Source: Aquiflexum balticum DSM 16537
Lineage (GTDB): Bacteria; Bacteroidota; Bacteroidia; Cytophagales; Cyclobacteriaceae
NCBI RefSeq assembly: GCF_900176595.1
Contig: NZ_LT838813.1
Location: 5,412,001-5,476,000 of the forward strand
Reading direction: 5' to 3'
DNA: 64,000 bases
The notes beneath the pieces are model-generated. The model was not told the origin of the DNA. It saw only the letters and a program-made list of their open reading frames with translations, and ran no database searches. Shown in pieces: positions 46,039-55,837 of the stretch; position 1 is the stretch's first letter; each line of letters begins with the position of its first letter. A program made the translations under genes and the position numbers.

Positions 46039-47094
46039 ATGCTTAAATTATTTCAAACACTAAACCGAATCGCCTTTATCAAAGCCAGTATTGCTGCCTT
46101 AGCTGTGGTGATTTTAGTGTTCATTGGATCACGAAATCTACAGAATTTTGATGCGGCACTTATCTCCTATTTATTCGGAACCATCTTTGCGGTTTTTGGT
46201 ATAGCATATCGCTATTCTGTTTGGCTGCAAAGGCCACCCACCAAATTATATTGGCGTAGAAGTCTGCAGTTTTTGTTTAGTAAGGATTTCATAACTTATG
46301 CATCTAGGTCTGTTTACTTACTATTTCGCAATATTCTTTTACAAAGGTTTATTGCATATAGGAGCAGAACACGCTGGTGGGGACATTTTCTCCTGGCAAC
46401 GGGTTGTCTGCTTTCATTTGCCATTACTGTTCCTCTGACCTTTGGGTGGATTCATTTTACTTTAGAAGCGGGCACATATGACCTCTACAATGCCAACTTT
46501 TTTGGCTTCAAAGTTGCAACTTTTGAATTGGGCGGGCCAATATCAATACTTGCTTTTAAAGCACTATTTTTTACCTCATTCCCGGTAATCATCGGTGCGA
46601 TCATTATGATGAAAAGAAGGGTAAAAGATGGAGGATTAATTGCCACACAAACACTTGAAGGCGATTGGCTTCCTTTGGTATTGTTGATAGCTATCTCGGT
46701 AACCGGTTTGGGAATCGGGTTTGATTATACCTTTTTGGAAGGCAGGACACACCAATTTATGGCTGTCACCCATGCGATTACTGTAATTCTTTTTTTAATA
46801 TGGATGCCTTTCGGGAAATTCTTCCACATTTTCCAGAGGCTGGCCCAACTCGGCGCAAACCTGTATAAAATCGAAGGGCAAAAACGAGGCATGGCAGTCT
46901 GCCCTCATACTAAAGAAAAATTTGCTACCCAAACACATATTAACGACCTCAAGAAAGTCACCAAAGAACTGGGATTCGATTTCACTTTATCTGATGGCAG
47001 TAGCCATTTGGACCTCTCTCCCGAAGGAAAACGCTCTGCTCTGGCAAAAGCCCACTTTGAAGCCAGAAAAGCTTCAGGAAAATTCTTCGGTTAA
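46039..47094 (+). CDS. Membrane cytochrome b-like subunit of nitrate reductase
   Basis: A 351-residue protein with about six helices and intramembrane His residues in 'TRWWGHFLLATG', 'FGWIHFTLEAG', 'GRTHQFMAVTHAITVILF' and 'GKFFHIFQ'. It is reminiscent of NarI/DsrM-type quinol-oxidising cytochromes b. A soluble C-terminal tail (about 280-351) carries 'GMAVCPHTKEKF'. It lies 23 bp upstream of the Mo subunit and likely feeds it electrons from the quinol pool. It is not a close match to classical NarI. Confidence 0.78.
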   Translation: MLKLFQTLNRIAFIKASIAALAVVILVFIGSRNLQNFDAALISYLFGTIFAVFGIAYRYSVWLQRPPTKLYWRRSLQFLFSKDFITYASRSVYLLFRNILLQRFIAYRSRTRWWGHFLLATGCLLSFAITVPLTFGWIHFTLEAGTYDLYNANFFGFKVATFELGGPISILAFKALFFTSFPVIIGAIIMMKRRVKDGGLIATQTLEGDWLPLVLLIAISVTGLGIGFDYTFLEGRTHQFMAVTHAITVILFLIWMPFGKFFHIFQRLAQLGANLYKIEGQKRGMAVCPHTKEKFATQTHINDLKKVTKELGFDFTLSDGSSHLDLSPEGKRSALAKAHFEARKASGKFFG

Positions 47095-47117
47095 TCAACA
47101 TTCTGAACTAACATATC

Positions 47118-49349
47118 ATGGCTAAATTACCAGTATCTGCCGATCAAATTATAGAAAAATTTGGACCCCATAAAGGATATACTCCCAAGAGTGGCTTCCA
47201 TGGTACCCACGAACCTGACCGATTGGTCAAAACCCACTGCTGCTTCTGTGGCATGCAATGTGGTATCCAACTCAAAGTAAAAGACAACCAAATCGCGGGA
47301 TTTGAACCATGGATGGAATTCCCTTTCAATGAAGGAAGACTCTGCCCCAAGGGTGTACAAAGATATCTCCAAAACAACCATCCGGACAGAATCCTAAGCC
47401 CTTTACAACGAGTGGAAGGTAAAGGTTTTGAGCCTATTGACTGGGAAACAGCCATGGGAAGAACTGTCAATGAAATCAAAAGGATTCAATCCACCTACGG
47501 CAATGATGCATTTGCCATGCTCTCTGGGGTTTCCCTTACCAACGAAAAAAGTTACATGATCGGTAAATTTGCCAGGGTAGCTTTGAAAACGGCCAACCTG
47601 GACTACAATGGAAGACTTTGCATGGTAAGTGCTGGTGCAGGAAACAAAAAGGCCTTCGGTCTGGACAGGATTTCCAACTCCTGGTCAGACCTGAAAAATG
47701 CAAAGGTAATCATTATCGCTGGTACCAACGTTTCAGAAACATTTCCTACTCTTACGCATTATATCTGGGAAGCCAGGGATAATGCTGCCAAATTGATTGT
47801 GGTGGACCCAAGGGTTACCCCTATTGCAAGAACGGCTGACCTACACCTTCCAGTAAAACCAGGCACAGACTCAGCCCTTTTTGGAGCAATTCTCAAGCAA
47901 CTGGTCGATAATGATTGGTTAGACCATGATTTTATAGAAAATCATACCTCAGGATTTGACCAAGCCATTGAGGCAGTCAAGGATTTCGATCTGGACTGGG
48001 CTGAAGCAACCACAGGTATAGACAAAGAAAAAATTAGACTCGCGGCTGAATGGTGGGGAAAAACAGACACTTCTTTTCTATTACATGCCAGAGGCATAGA
48101 GCATCACACCAAAGGTGTAGACAATGTGGTAAGTTGTATCAATATCGTGTTGGCTACGGGAAGAATAGGTAAACCATATTGCGGCTATGGTACCATCACA
48201 GGTCAAGGCAATGGTCAGGGTGGTAGGGAACATGGACACAAATGCGATCAGTTGCCGGGAAACAGAGACATCACCAATCCGGAGCATCGAAAATACATTG
48301 CTGGTGTATGGGGCATTGATGAAAAAGATATGCCCGGAAAGGGACTCTCTGCCTATGAAATTATTGAAGCCATCCATCGTGGAGAAATAAAAGGATTGAT
48401 TACTATATGTTTCAATCCTTTGGTATCTCTCCCGAACAATAATTTTGTAAGAGAAGCTTTGGAAAAATTAGAATATTATGTAGCCATCGATTTCTTTCTT
48501 AATGAAACCGCCAGACATGCGGATATGATCATGGCCGGTTCATTGCATGAAGAAGAGGAAGGTACTGTCACAACAGCCGAAGGCAGAGTTGTGAAAATCA
48601 ATGAAGCCATTACCCCTCCTGGAAATGCAAAAAGAGATGGTGAAATCATCATGGAATTGGCTAAAAGGTTAGGAGCTGGTGATAAATTCAATTTTGAAAA
48701 TAGTGAAGCCATCTTCAATGAATTGAGAGTGGCCTCCAAAGGGGGAACGGCAGATTATTTCGGGATCACTTATAAAAGAATTGAAGAAAATATGGGAATT
48801 TTTTGGCCATGTCCTTCTGAAGACCATCCTGGAACTCCAAGGCTTTGGGAAGATAAAAAATTCAGAACACCTGACCAAAAGGCCCACTTTAACCCAGTCC
48901 CCTTCAGGGAACCCTCTGAAACAACAGATAAAGAATACCCGGTGGTCTTGACCACAGGCCGGGTAGTATCCCAATACCTTTCAGGTACCCAAACACGCCG
49001 GATCGGAAAATTGGTTGACCAATACCCTGAACCACTTTTGGAAATACATCCAAGTCTTGCTCAACAGTTTGGTATCAAGGAAAGGGAATTGGTCAAAGTA
49101 TCCACAAGAAGAGGAGAGGCAATATTTCCTGCTCAAATCGTGGAAACCATCAGACCCGATACTGTTTTCCTTCCATATCACTGGGGAGGCAGTCAGTCTG
49201 CCAACCAATTGACCATTGGAACCCTAGACCCTGTATCTAAAATTCCTGAATTTAAAGTATGCGCCTGCAAATTAGAGCCTTTGAGGAAATGGGCTGCCCC
49301 GGCTATAGATTCTTTAGCCTATCAAAGCCATGAAACCATAAATCCATAA
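47118..49349 (+). CDS. Molybdopterin nitrate reductase catalytic subunit (NasA/NarB/NapA-like), no Tat signal
   Basis: A 743-residue bis-MGD oxidoreductase. It has a 4Fe-4S site C41-X2-C44-X3-C48-X27-C76, a probable Mo-ligating C168 in '[13 protein letters not shown]', and a C-terminal molybdopterin-binding domain ('[18 protein letters not shown]'). These resemble assimilatory and periplasmic nitrate reductases. No twin-arginine signal exists, so it is predicted to be cytoplasmic. It stands in a row with cytochrome b, ferredoxin, Rieske and a small membrane protein, an arrangement that suggests a membrane-attached respiratory enzyme rather than an assimilatory one. No nitrite reductase of the NirBD type follows. 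Confidence 0.9.
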   Translation: MAKLPVSADQIIEKFGPHKGYTPKSGFHGTHEPDRLVKTHCCFCGMQCGIQLKVKDNQIAGFEPWMEFPFNEGRLCPKGVQRYLQNNHPDRILSPLQRVEGKGFEPIDWETAMGRTVNEIKRIQSTYGNDAFAMLSGVSLTNEKSYMIGKFARVALKTANLDYNGRLCMVSAGAGNKKAFGLDRISNSWSDLKNAKVIIIAGTNVSETFPTLTHYIWEARDNAAKLIVVDPRVTPIARTADLHLPVKPGTDSALFGAILKQLVDNDWLDHDFIENHTSGFDQAIEAVKDFDLDWAEATTGIDKEKIRLAAEWWGKTDTSFLLHARGIEHHTKGVDNVVSCINIVLATGRIGKPYCGYGTITGQGNGQGGREHGHKCDQLPGNRDITNPEHRKYIAGVWGIDEKDMPGKGLSAYEIIEAIHRGEIKGLITICFNPLVSLPNNNFVREALEKLEYYVAIDFFLNETARHADMIMAGSLHEEEEGTVTTAEGRVVKINEAITPPGNAKRDGEIIMELAKRLGAGDKFNFENSEAIFNELRVASKGGTADYFGITYKRIEENMGIFWPCPSEDHPGTPRLWEDKKFRTPDQKAHFNPVPFREPSETTDKEYPVVLTTGRVVSQYLSGTQTRRIGKLVDQYPEPLLEIHPSLAQQFGIKERELVKVSTRRGEAIFPAQIVETIRPDTVFLPYHWGGSQSANQLTIGTLDPVSKIPEFKVCACKLEPLRKWAAPAIDSLAYQSHETINP

Positions 49350-49363
49350 AAACTACACCAATT

Positions 49364-49936
49364 ATGCCTAGCAGTACAAAATATGATCAACAAATGGGAT
49401 TTTTTATCGACATGCAGCGCTGTATTGGCTGCCATGCCTGTGAAATGGCCTGTGCTGAGTGTGAAACTAACGGACAGGAAAGTATGATCCACATTCACTA
49501 TGTGGAAAGGGCGATCTCCACTCAAACCACAGTACAAGTCTGTATGCACTGTGAAGACCCAGCCTGTGCCAACGTTTGTCCTGCAGATGCCATTTCCAAA
49601 GATGAATTTGGAGTAGTGCACACTGCTGAGACTTCCCGCTGCATAGGATGCTCCAACTGCGTACTTGCTTGTCCTTTTGGTGTTCCGAAAAAACAGGAGC
49701 AAGCTGAGTTGATGATGAAATGTAACATGTGCTATGACCGCACCTCAGCAGGCAAAAAACCTATGTGCGCTACTGTTTGCCCTTCACAAGCCCTATTTTA
49801 TGGAACAAGGGAAGAAATCGAAAAAAAGAGGCCTGACAGTGTACCTGTAGATACCTTTATATTCGGAGAACAGGAAGTGAAAACCAAAGTAAAAATCATG
49901 ATGCCAAAAGGCAGCAATTACCTAAAAGTGCATTAA
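49364..49936 (+). CDS. Four-cluster 4Fe-4S ferredoxin subunit
   Basis: A 190-residue DMSO-reductase-type electron-transfer subunit with four Cys groups: '[14 protein letters not shown]', '[14 protein letters not shown]', '[12 protein letters not shown]' and '[21 protein letters not shown]'. It would relay electrons between the membrane/Rieske components and the Mo subunit. It starts 14 bp after that gene. Confidence 0.93.
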   Translation: MPSSTKYDQQMGFFIDMQRCIGCHACEMACAECETNGQESMIHIHYVERAISTQTTVQVCMHCEDPACANVCPADAISKDEFGVVHTAETSRCIGCSNCVLACPFGVPKKQEQAELMMKCNMCYDRTSAGKKPMCATVCPSQALFYGTREEIEKKRPDSVPVDTFIFGEQEVKTKVKIMMPKGSNYLKVH

Positions 49937-49948
49937 TCAGCCGGTACT

Positions 49949-50461
49949 ATGAAAGAACAAAAAGCAGGTGAAACACCAAAGTGGAAAAACGATTTCCCCA
50001 TAGACAAGGAGGAGGCAACTCATGTTTCCAGAAGAGAATTTGCTAAATTCCTTACCCTTTTCTCTGGAGCACTAGCTCTTGGCAATGGGGCTATTGTCCT
50101 TAAAAGCATCGCCTTCCCTGAAAAAGAACTGGAAGGTCAACATCTCATTTGCGAAGAAGGTCAGCTACCAATGGGCGAAATGCTACAATTCGAAATTGAA
50201 GGGGATAAGGTCATCCCTTATATACTGATCCATTTGGAAGATGGAGAGTGGAGGGCTTTTGAACAAAAATGTACACATCTGGCCTGTGCTGTCATTTACA
50301 GAAAAGATCTAAACTTGATCGAATGCCCCTGCCACAAAGGTTATTTTGATCCCCGCACCGGGGTAGTTACACAAGGCCCACCCCCAAGACCTTTGCCTCA
50401 ATTAGATGTAGTGATAGAAAACGGAAAAGTATTTGTCAAAGCCAAAAGCCATAAAGCCTGA
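49949..50461 (+). CDS. Rieske 2Fe-2S protein with twin-arginine signal-like N-terminus
   Basis: A 170-residue Rieske protein. Cluster ligands are C108/H110 and C126/H129, and the disulfide is C113-C128. The N-terminus 'HVSRREFAKFLTLF' (RR at 28-29) plus hydrophobic stretch 33-52 resembles a Tat signal anchor. This would place the Rieske domain outside while the Mo subunit lacks a signal, so topology is a real question. It lies 12 bp downstream of the ferredoxin. Confidence 0.9.
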   Translation: MKEQKAGETPKWKNDFPIDKEEATHVSRREFAKFLTLFSGALALGNGAIVLKSIAFPEKELEGQHLICEEGQLPMGEMLQFEIEGDKVIPYILIHLEDGEWRAFEQKCTHLACAVIYRKDLNLIECPCHKGYFDPRTGVVTQGPPPRPLPQLDVVIENGKVFVKAKSHKA

Positions 50462-50466
50462 TTATT

Positions 50467-50721
50467 ATGAGTAATTTCAGATATTCCCAAAAAGAAGCCC
50501 ATCCTAATAAGACCAATACCTTAATGACAGGAATCACCCTATTATTGATTCTTTTGGTCAGTATTCAGATTTGGCTACTGTATTCTGCCCTGAACAATGC
50601 ATTGACAGAGAATTTCAAAATTGCAGTCAGCACATTTCTTGGGTCTTTGGTTTTATTTATCACATCAGCTTGGCTTTTGCGTTATTTACCTGAACCAAGA
50701 AACCCCAAAATTAAGGAATAA
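50467..50721 (+). CDS. Small two-helix membrane protein (DUF6755-like)
   Basis: An 84-residue protein with two helices (about 18-42 and 52-75) and a polar N-terminus. It starts 5 bp after the Rieske gene and closes the operon. From memory, proteins of this kind (DUF6755) recur beside nitrate reductase genes; the assignment is by size, pattern and place. It is probably a structural subunit or anchor. Confidence 0.7.
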   Translation: MSNFRYSQKEAHPNKTNTLMTGITLLLILLVSIQIWLLYSALNNALTENFKIAVSTFLGSLVLFITSAWLLRYLPEPRNPKIKE

Positions 50722-50841
50722 ATCCTTTATGATCTATTAAAAAAGGCAAGTTGTTAAATTAAACGTTTAGCTTATAAAAACAACTTATAATTTTCTTTTC
50801 ACCTTAATTCAAGCCTTTATTTTCAATTTGCAAAGCTTAAA

Positions 50842-51693
50842 ATGATCTCTGTAAATCAAGCCATGTCAATTTTACAAGCATGTGTAACAGAAGGAAAAAT
50901 TCAACTTATTCCACTGTTACAATCAATGGATTTGATTGTAGCAAAAGACATATTGTCACCTTTGGATGTGCTCTCATTTGATAATTCAGCCATAGATGGG
51001 GATGCTCTGGGCTGGGATGAAAATCGTGAATCATGGGAAGTTATGAATGAAATCTCAGCAGGGGAACAAAAAACATTTCCACTACAGCCATGTAAACCAG
51101 TAGAACCTTCACAAGCACACCTGTGCCTAAAGCCGCTGATACAGTAATTCCCTAGGAATACGTTCAATTAAATAGACCATTTATCAAAATTGAAAAAATC
51201 AATAGACGAAGTAATAGAAAAAACTGAAGTCGTACTGCTATCGGGAGGTATATCAGTTGGTGACTATGACTATGTAAAAAAAGCATTGGAAATCGCCGGA
51301 GTAAAGGAATTGTTTTATAAAATTAAACAAAGATCTGGTAAACCCCTTTATGCTGGATTGTTAGGTAAAAAAATTGTATTTGCTTTACCTGGGAATCCTG
51401 CATCTGTCATTATTTGCTTCAATCAATATGTCAAGCCAGCACTTTTACAATACATGGGGCATCATGGTCCCTGGAAACCTACAGAAAAGCTTCCTTTGGC
51501 AGAACCTTCAAGAAGAAAAAACGGAATTACTTTCTTCCTAAAAGCCCACATAGAAATTGGATTGGTTTACATTTTGCCCGGCCAGGAATCATTTAACCTG
51601 ATTTCATTTGGTGTAACTAATTGTTTTGCTGAGGTAACTGAAGAAACTGAGGAGCTAGAAGCTGGATCGTTGATAAATATTTACCATTGGTAG
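50842..51693 (+). pseudogene. moeA: Degenerate moeA (molybdopterin molybdenumtransferase)
   Basis: The N-terminal third (50842 on) has the MoeA start 'FDNSAIDGDALGW' and 'EISAG', then shifts frame; in the next frame 'TSTPVPKAADTVIP' is followed by TAG where Gln is expected. The C-terminal third (51190-51693) has 'VVLLSGGISVGDYDYVKKAL' and 'FALPGNPASVI'. About 130 residues of the middle, including the usual 'TGDEL' region, are absent. It has a frameshift, a nonsense codon and a deletion, so it is not functional. MoeA inserts molybdenum, so an intact copy must exist elsewhere for the nitrate reductase to work. Confidence 0.9.
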
Positions 51694-51791
51694 AGTTATG
51701 AGTTACTCAGTTTGTAAAGCTTATCCAGACTCCTTATTAATAATCACAATACTAGCGTTCACTTAATTAATTGAAAAACAACAACAGCAGT

Positions 51792-52379
51792 ATGAAAGGA
51801 TTGGAAATTTTTATTTTGGCAGGTGGTAAAAGCAGCAGAATGGGCAGTGACAAAGGGTTGGTCCAGATTAAAGGAAAACCTATGATTCAGTATTTGATTG
51901 AATCACTCAATGAACTTCCATATCCAATCTATATCATTGCGCATAATGCTGCTTATCAAGAGTTTGGATTAAAAGTGATACAGGATAAAATTCCAGAAAA
52001 AGGGCCTTTAGGGGGACTTTTGACTGCTTTGGCTAATACCACGGGAAATTCTGTCTGCTTACTGAGCTGTGATATGCCTTTTTTGAAAGCTGAATCCTTG
52101 AAAGCATTGATTACTCAATCTAAGGATCACTGTATTATAATTTCTAGTTTAAAAAATAGAATACTACCCTTTCCTGGAGTATACCCTATAAGCTTGACTT
52201 CTTTAATTGAAAAAGATATCGCAAACAATAGATTGAAACTTCAAAGTTTTATTTTTGACAACCATCATGAAATATTTGCTTTAGATCACTTCTCTGAGCA
52301 AAATCCAATTGAATTCTTGAACATCAATACACCTGAAGACAGAGTCTACGCTTCATATTGGCTATCAAAAAATCATTAA
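51792..52379 (+). CDS. mobA: Molybdenum cofactor guanylyltransferase MobA
   Basis: From ATG 51792 the product is 195 residues. The nucleotidyltransferase signature 'LAGGKSSRMGSDKGLVQIKG' is at residues 6-25, 'GPLGGLLTAL' near 74 and 'LLSCDMPFL' near 95. It links GMP to Mo-molybdopterin to make the MGD cofactor required by the nitrate reductase upstream. A TTG start at 51771 is possible but less likely. Confidence 0.92.
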   Translation: MKGLEIFILAGGKSSRMGSDKGLVQIKGKPMIQYLIESLNELPYPIYIIAHNAAYQEFGLKVIQDKIPEKGPLGGLLTALANTTGNSVCLLSCDMPFLKAESLKALITQSKDHCIIISSLKNRILPFPGVYPISLTSLIEKDIANNRLKLQSFIFDNHHEIFALDHFSEQNPIEFLNINTPEDRVYASYWLSKNH

Positions 52380-52419
52380 GTAGTTTTAAAGTAAAGGAAA
52401 AAATCTAAACCCAGAATCC

Positions 52420-53922
52420 ATGCAGGAACAAATCAACTCTTTATCCTACAGAATGCTTTTTCTTAACACCTTGGCGTTTACCATCTGCTTTGCCGTTTGG
52501 ACATTTAATGGGGTGATGGTAACCTACCTTACCGACAATGGGATTTTTGACTGGGGACCTGTTGAGACAGGTTGGTTGTTTGGTATTCCCATTCTTACAG
52601 GGGCTATTTTCCGTTTACCTTTGGGTATTCTTACAGATAAATATGGAGGAAAATGGATTTTTGCAGGTTTACTCCTTCTATGTGCCTTACCTATGTATTT
52701 GATCGCCTATGTAGAAAGTTTCATGGCCTATGCCATTTTGAGTTTTTTCTTTGGATTTGCTGGTGCAGGCTTCGCCGTAGGCATAGGCTACACTTCCGTT
52801 TGGTTTCCAAAAAGCTGGCAAGGAAGAGCCTTAGGTATCTTTGGCGCAGGTAATGCAGGCGCAGCTCTGACTACCTTGTTGGCACCTACTCTATTGAACA
52901 ACTTCACAGGTAATGGAGAACATCCCGAAAATTGGAGGCTTTTGCCACAATATTATGCCGGGGTACTCATATTGATGGCTTTGATTTTTATTTTCTTCTC
53001 TGTTAATAAGAAAACAGGTGCTCCTGCACGAACTATGACTCAGATTCTCAAACCCCTGAAAAGCATCCGTGTTTGGCGGTTTGGATTCTATTATTTTCTG
53101 GTATTCGGTTGCTTTGTTGCATTTGCGCAGTGGCTAGTCCCCTATTTTGTCAATGTTTATGGCGCAAGCTTGGTCGTAGCTGGACTTTTTGCCTCTTTAT
53201 TCTCTTTTCCATCAGGTTTAATACGTGTGCTGGGGGGCTGGATGAGTGATAAATTAGGTGCACGAAGGGTGATGTTAGGTACCTTCCGTTGGTCAATTAT
53301 TTTGGCGGCACTACTGATGGTTCCAAAAATGGATATCTTCACCCCAGGCAAAGGTATCATGTCAGGCAGTGCAGGAAAAGTTAAAATGGTTAGTGACCAA
53401 GAAATTATTGTAGGAGAAAAAAGTTATGGATTGGCTTCCAAAGAAATGGCAAATGAAAAAATGGATGAACCCAATAACTTGACTTCCTTTCTTCCCCACA
53501 AATACAATTGGCAGGAACCTGTTGTAAAGGAAGGTCAAGATGTTGCCAAAAAGGAATTACTGGCCAAAGGAGTTACCCAAATTTCGTTTGAAGCAAATAT
53601 GTGGGTTTATGCCGTTTTGGTTTTATTGATTGGTATCGTTTGGGGTATTGGAAAGGCAGGAGTTTACCGATTTATACCGGACTATTTCCCGGATGATGTA
53701 GGAACTGTTGGAGGTATGGTAGGGGTAATCGGAGGACTCGGTGGATTTGTTTGTCCCATAATCTTCGGTTATTTACTTGATTGGACGGGGCTTTGGACCA
53801 GTAGCTGGATCCTGATGTTTATCTTATCCGTTACTTGTCTTTTCTGGATACTCAAGGTCACTAGAAAAATCATCAAAACAGAATCTCCAGAGATAGCTCA
53901 ACAAATTGAACATAAAAATTAA
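52420..53922 (+). CDS. narK: Second NNP-family nitrate/nitrite transporter
   Basis: A 500-residue MFS protein. The first NNP signature region reads 'FGFAGAGFAVGIGYTSVWFPKSWQGRALG' and the second half has 'GIGKAGVYRFIPDYFPDDVG'. Compared with the first NarK it has an extra hydrophilic segment of about 85 residues ('FTPGKGIMSG...' to 'QISFEANMWV') between helices. This resembles NarK2/NarU-type paralogues with nitrate/nitrite exchange. It lies between mobA and moaCB. Confidence 0.92.
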   Translation: MQEQINSLSYRMLFLNTLAFTICFAVWTFNGVMVTYLTDNGIFDWGPVETGWLFGIPILTGAIFRLPLGILTDKYGGKWIFAGLLLLCALPMYLIAYVESFMAYAILSFFFGFAGAGFAVGIGYTSVWFPKSWQGRALGIFGAGNAGAALTTLLAPTLLNNFTGNGEHPENWRLLPQYYAGVLILMALIFIFFSVNKKTGAPARTMTQILKPLKSIRVWRFGFYYFLVFGCFVAFAQWLVPYFVNVYGASLVVAGLFASLFSFPSGLIRVLGGWMSDKLGARRVMLGTFRWSIILAALLMVPKMDIFTPGKGIMSGSAGKVKMVSDQEIIVGEKSYGLASKEMANEKMDEPNNLTSFLPHKYNWQEPVVKEGQDVAKKELLAKGVTQISFEANMWVYAVLVLLIGIVWGIGKAGVYRFIPDYFPDDVGTVGGMVGVIGGLGGFVCPIIFGYLLDWTGLWTSSWILMFILSVTCLFWILKVTRKIIKTESPEIAQQIEHKN

Positions 53923-53991
53923 GAATTTTATCCTTATGATTGTGAGTCAACAATATTGGTCAAAGGGTATGTTAAAAAAGACTCTAATTCC

Positions 53992-54906
53992 ATGATTAAT
54001 ATAACTCATAAATCAAACACACTTCGTAAAGCAATCGCACAAGCTATTGTAAAAGTGGGTTCGGTAGATACAATCGATGCTATCATTCAGAAAAAGGTTC
54101 CAAAAGGAGACGTCTTGGAAATGGCCAAGGTCGCAGGCCTCTTTGCTGCCAAAAAAACTGCGGATATGATTCCCGATTGTCATCCACTGCCTGTAGAATT
54201 CACTTCCATCAACTATGAGATAAAAGATCTTGAAGTCTATATATTTGTTGAAATTCATACAATTTACAAAACAGGTGTAGAAGTCGAAGCCATGCATGCG
54301 GCTTCCGTCGTTGCCCTGACAATGTATGATATGCTAAAACCCATTGATAAAAACATATGTATAGAGCAGATCAAATTGGTAGAAAAAAAAGGAGGAAAAA
54401 CGGATTTTTCAAAAGATAAGAATGAAGCCCTTAAAGCAGCAGTTATCGTTTGCTCAGATTCTATTGCGGCAGGAAAAAAAGATGACATAGCTGGAAAAGT
54501 CATTATTGGCAAATTAGAAAAATCAGCCGTCCATATCCATGATTATCTCGTTATACCAGATGAAATCCATGATATACAAACCCTTTTGAAGCAGTTCGTA
54601 GAAGAAAAGGTAAATATTATAATAATAACAGGAGGAACTGGCCTTTCTCTCAGGGATATTACGCCAGAGGCAATAAAGCCCCTCTTAGAAAAGGAAATTC
54701 CTGGAATAGTAGAGGCAATCCGGTCCTACGGGCAACAGCGAACACCTTACTCCATGCTTTCCAGATCAGTAGCTGGGTTAATTGGAAATACTTTGGTTCT
54801 CGCCTTACCTGGCTCAACCAAAGGAGCAGAAGAATCCATGGATGCCATTTTCCCAGCCATCTTACATATTTTCAAAGTCATGGAAGGCCCAGGGTATACT
54901 CATTGA
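53992..54906 (+). CDS. moaCB: Bifunctional MoaC-MoaB molybdenum cofactor protein
   Basis: A 304-residue fusion from ATG 53992. MoaC (residues about 1-145) has 'MAKVAGLFAAKKTADMIPDCHPLP' and 'VEVEAMHAASVVALTMYDM', and completes cyclic pyranopterin monophosphate. MoaB/MogA-like (about 150-304) has 'VIVCSDSIAAGKKDD' and 'IIITGGTGLSLRDITPEAIKPL', and adenylylates molybdopterin. moaA, moaD and moaE are not in the window. The TTG at 53956 is an unlikely start. Confidence 0.93.
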   Translation: MINITHKSNTLRKAIAQAIVKVGSVDTIDAIIQKKVPKGDVLEMAKVAGLFAAKKTADMIPDCHPLPVEFTSINYEIKDLEVYIFVEIHTIYKTGVEVEAMHAASVVALTMYDMLKPIDKNICIEQIKLVEKKGGKTDFSKDKNEALKAAVIVCSDSIAAGKKDDIAGKVIIGKLEKSAVHIHDYLVIPDEIHDIQTLLKQFVEEKVNIIIITGGTGLSLRDITPEAIKPLLEKEIPGIVEAIRSYGQQRTPYSMLSRSVAGLIGNTLVLALPGSTKGAEESMDAIFPAILHIFKVMEGPGYTH

Positions 54907-54915
54907 GGATTTCGA

Positions 54916-55062
54916 ATGCAAGGCAGCATTAGTATTTTTAATCAAATTATTGTCAGAGGTGATGATAAAGGAAGTTTTATGAAACACAGAATCGAAAAAG
55001 ATAATTACTGCTTAATTATTCCTAGTCAAGCGATTGAAGGCGCTACCATTTGGATATTTTAA
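54916..55062 (+). pseudogene. Unassigned 48-residue gene fragment
   Basis: An ORF of 48 codons with a coherent, protein-like sequence ('GSFMKHRIEKDNYCLIIPSQ' in its second half) that stops abruptly before any full domain. It faintly resembles the N-terminal region of secreted alpha/beta-hydrolases. It is more likely a relic than a gene, because it adjoins other gene fragments. Confidence 0.4.
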
Positions 55063-55097
55063 GAGATAACTGAAAATAAGAATTTAGATGCATATAA

Positions 55098-55837
55098 TCC
55101 AAATTATATCTTGCCTCTCTACCTCTACCCTGAATCCTACAACCAACTTGAAATAGGAAATTGCCCAAGTAGAAAACCCAACCTAAATATGGATATTGTG
55201 GAAAAGATTTCAAATGGCTTGGGATTGGTTTTGTGCCTGAAAAACCTAAGGAAGGGAATGTTTGGTTAGCTGAAAGTGGAGAAGTCAGACCGGAATTCAG
55301 GCAGCATTTTGCACCCATTGATCTGTTGGACTATATCTATGCGGTATTGCATAGCCCTTCTTACAGGGAGAAATACAAGGAATTTTTGAAGATTGATTTC
55401 CCAAGGGTACCGTATCCAAAAGATACAGCGGTGTTTTGGAAGTTGTTAAGTCTGGGTAGAGAATTGAGGCAAATCCATCTCCTCGAAAGTCCCCAAGTCA
55501 GCCAATATATTACGCAGTATCCAGTAGATGGAGATAATGTAGTAGATAAGCCTAGGTTTGAAGCTAAGGAAAAAGACCTGTCAGTCCGCCTAGGCGGACT
55601 GACAGGTCTGATAGTAGGAAAAGTCTATATCAACCCAACCCAATACTTCGACCAAGTCCCGGAGAGACCGCCTGGAACTTCTACATCGGCGGCTACCAAC
55701 CCGCCCAGAAATGGCTTAAAGACAGAAAGGGCAGGACATTGGATTTTGAAGATATCCTTCATTATCAAAAGATTATTGTGGCTTTGATGGAGACCGATAG
55801 GTTGATGAGGGAGGTGGATAAGTTATTTGAGGTATAG
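55098..55837 (+). pseudogene. Decayed copy of the 3' end of the restriction-modification gene
   Basis: From 'LPLYLYPES' to the stop, this copies the last 240 or so codons of the 38.2-41.5 kb gene and runs on into its downstream repeat. It has at least two frame disruptions: a 1-bp loss near 55220 ('GLGLV' for 'GLEIGFV') and a 2-bp gain near 55663 ('PERPPGTSTSA' for 'PEIAWNFYIGG'). No methylase motifs remain. It carries its own, different palindromic insert. Confidence 0.93.
55574..55609. repeat. Palindromic insert in the pseudogene copy
   Basis: A perfect 36-bp palindrome centred on CCTAGG with arms starting AGACCTGTCAGTCCGCCT. It occupies the same place in the coding sequence as the 33-bp insert at 41220-41252 but shares only the outer AGACCTG/CAGGTCT. 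Confidence 0.9.

Noticed and set aside
46039-47094. Classical NarI call for the cytochrome b-like protein
   Set aside because: It is longer, has a soluble C-terminal tail and stands next to a NasA/NapA-like rather than NarG-like subunit; only the general quinol-cytochrome b role is supported.
50842-51693. Two small independent genes in place of moeA
   Set aside because: The two ORFs match the N- and C-terminal thirds of MoeA, and a third frame between them holds more MoeA sequence ending in a stop, so they are remains of one gene.
55233-55787. 184-codon ORF as an intact gene
   Set aside because: Its ends are out of frame relative to the restriction enzyme it copies, and the C-terminal residues are frame-shifted nonsense.
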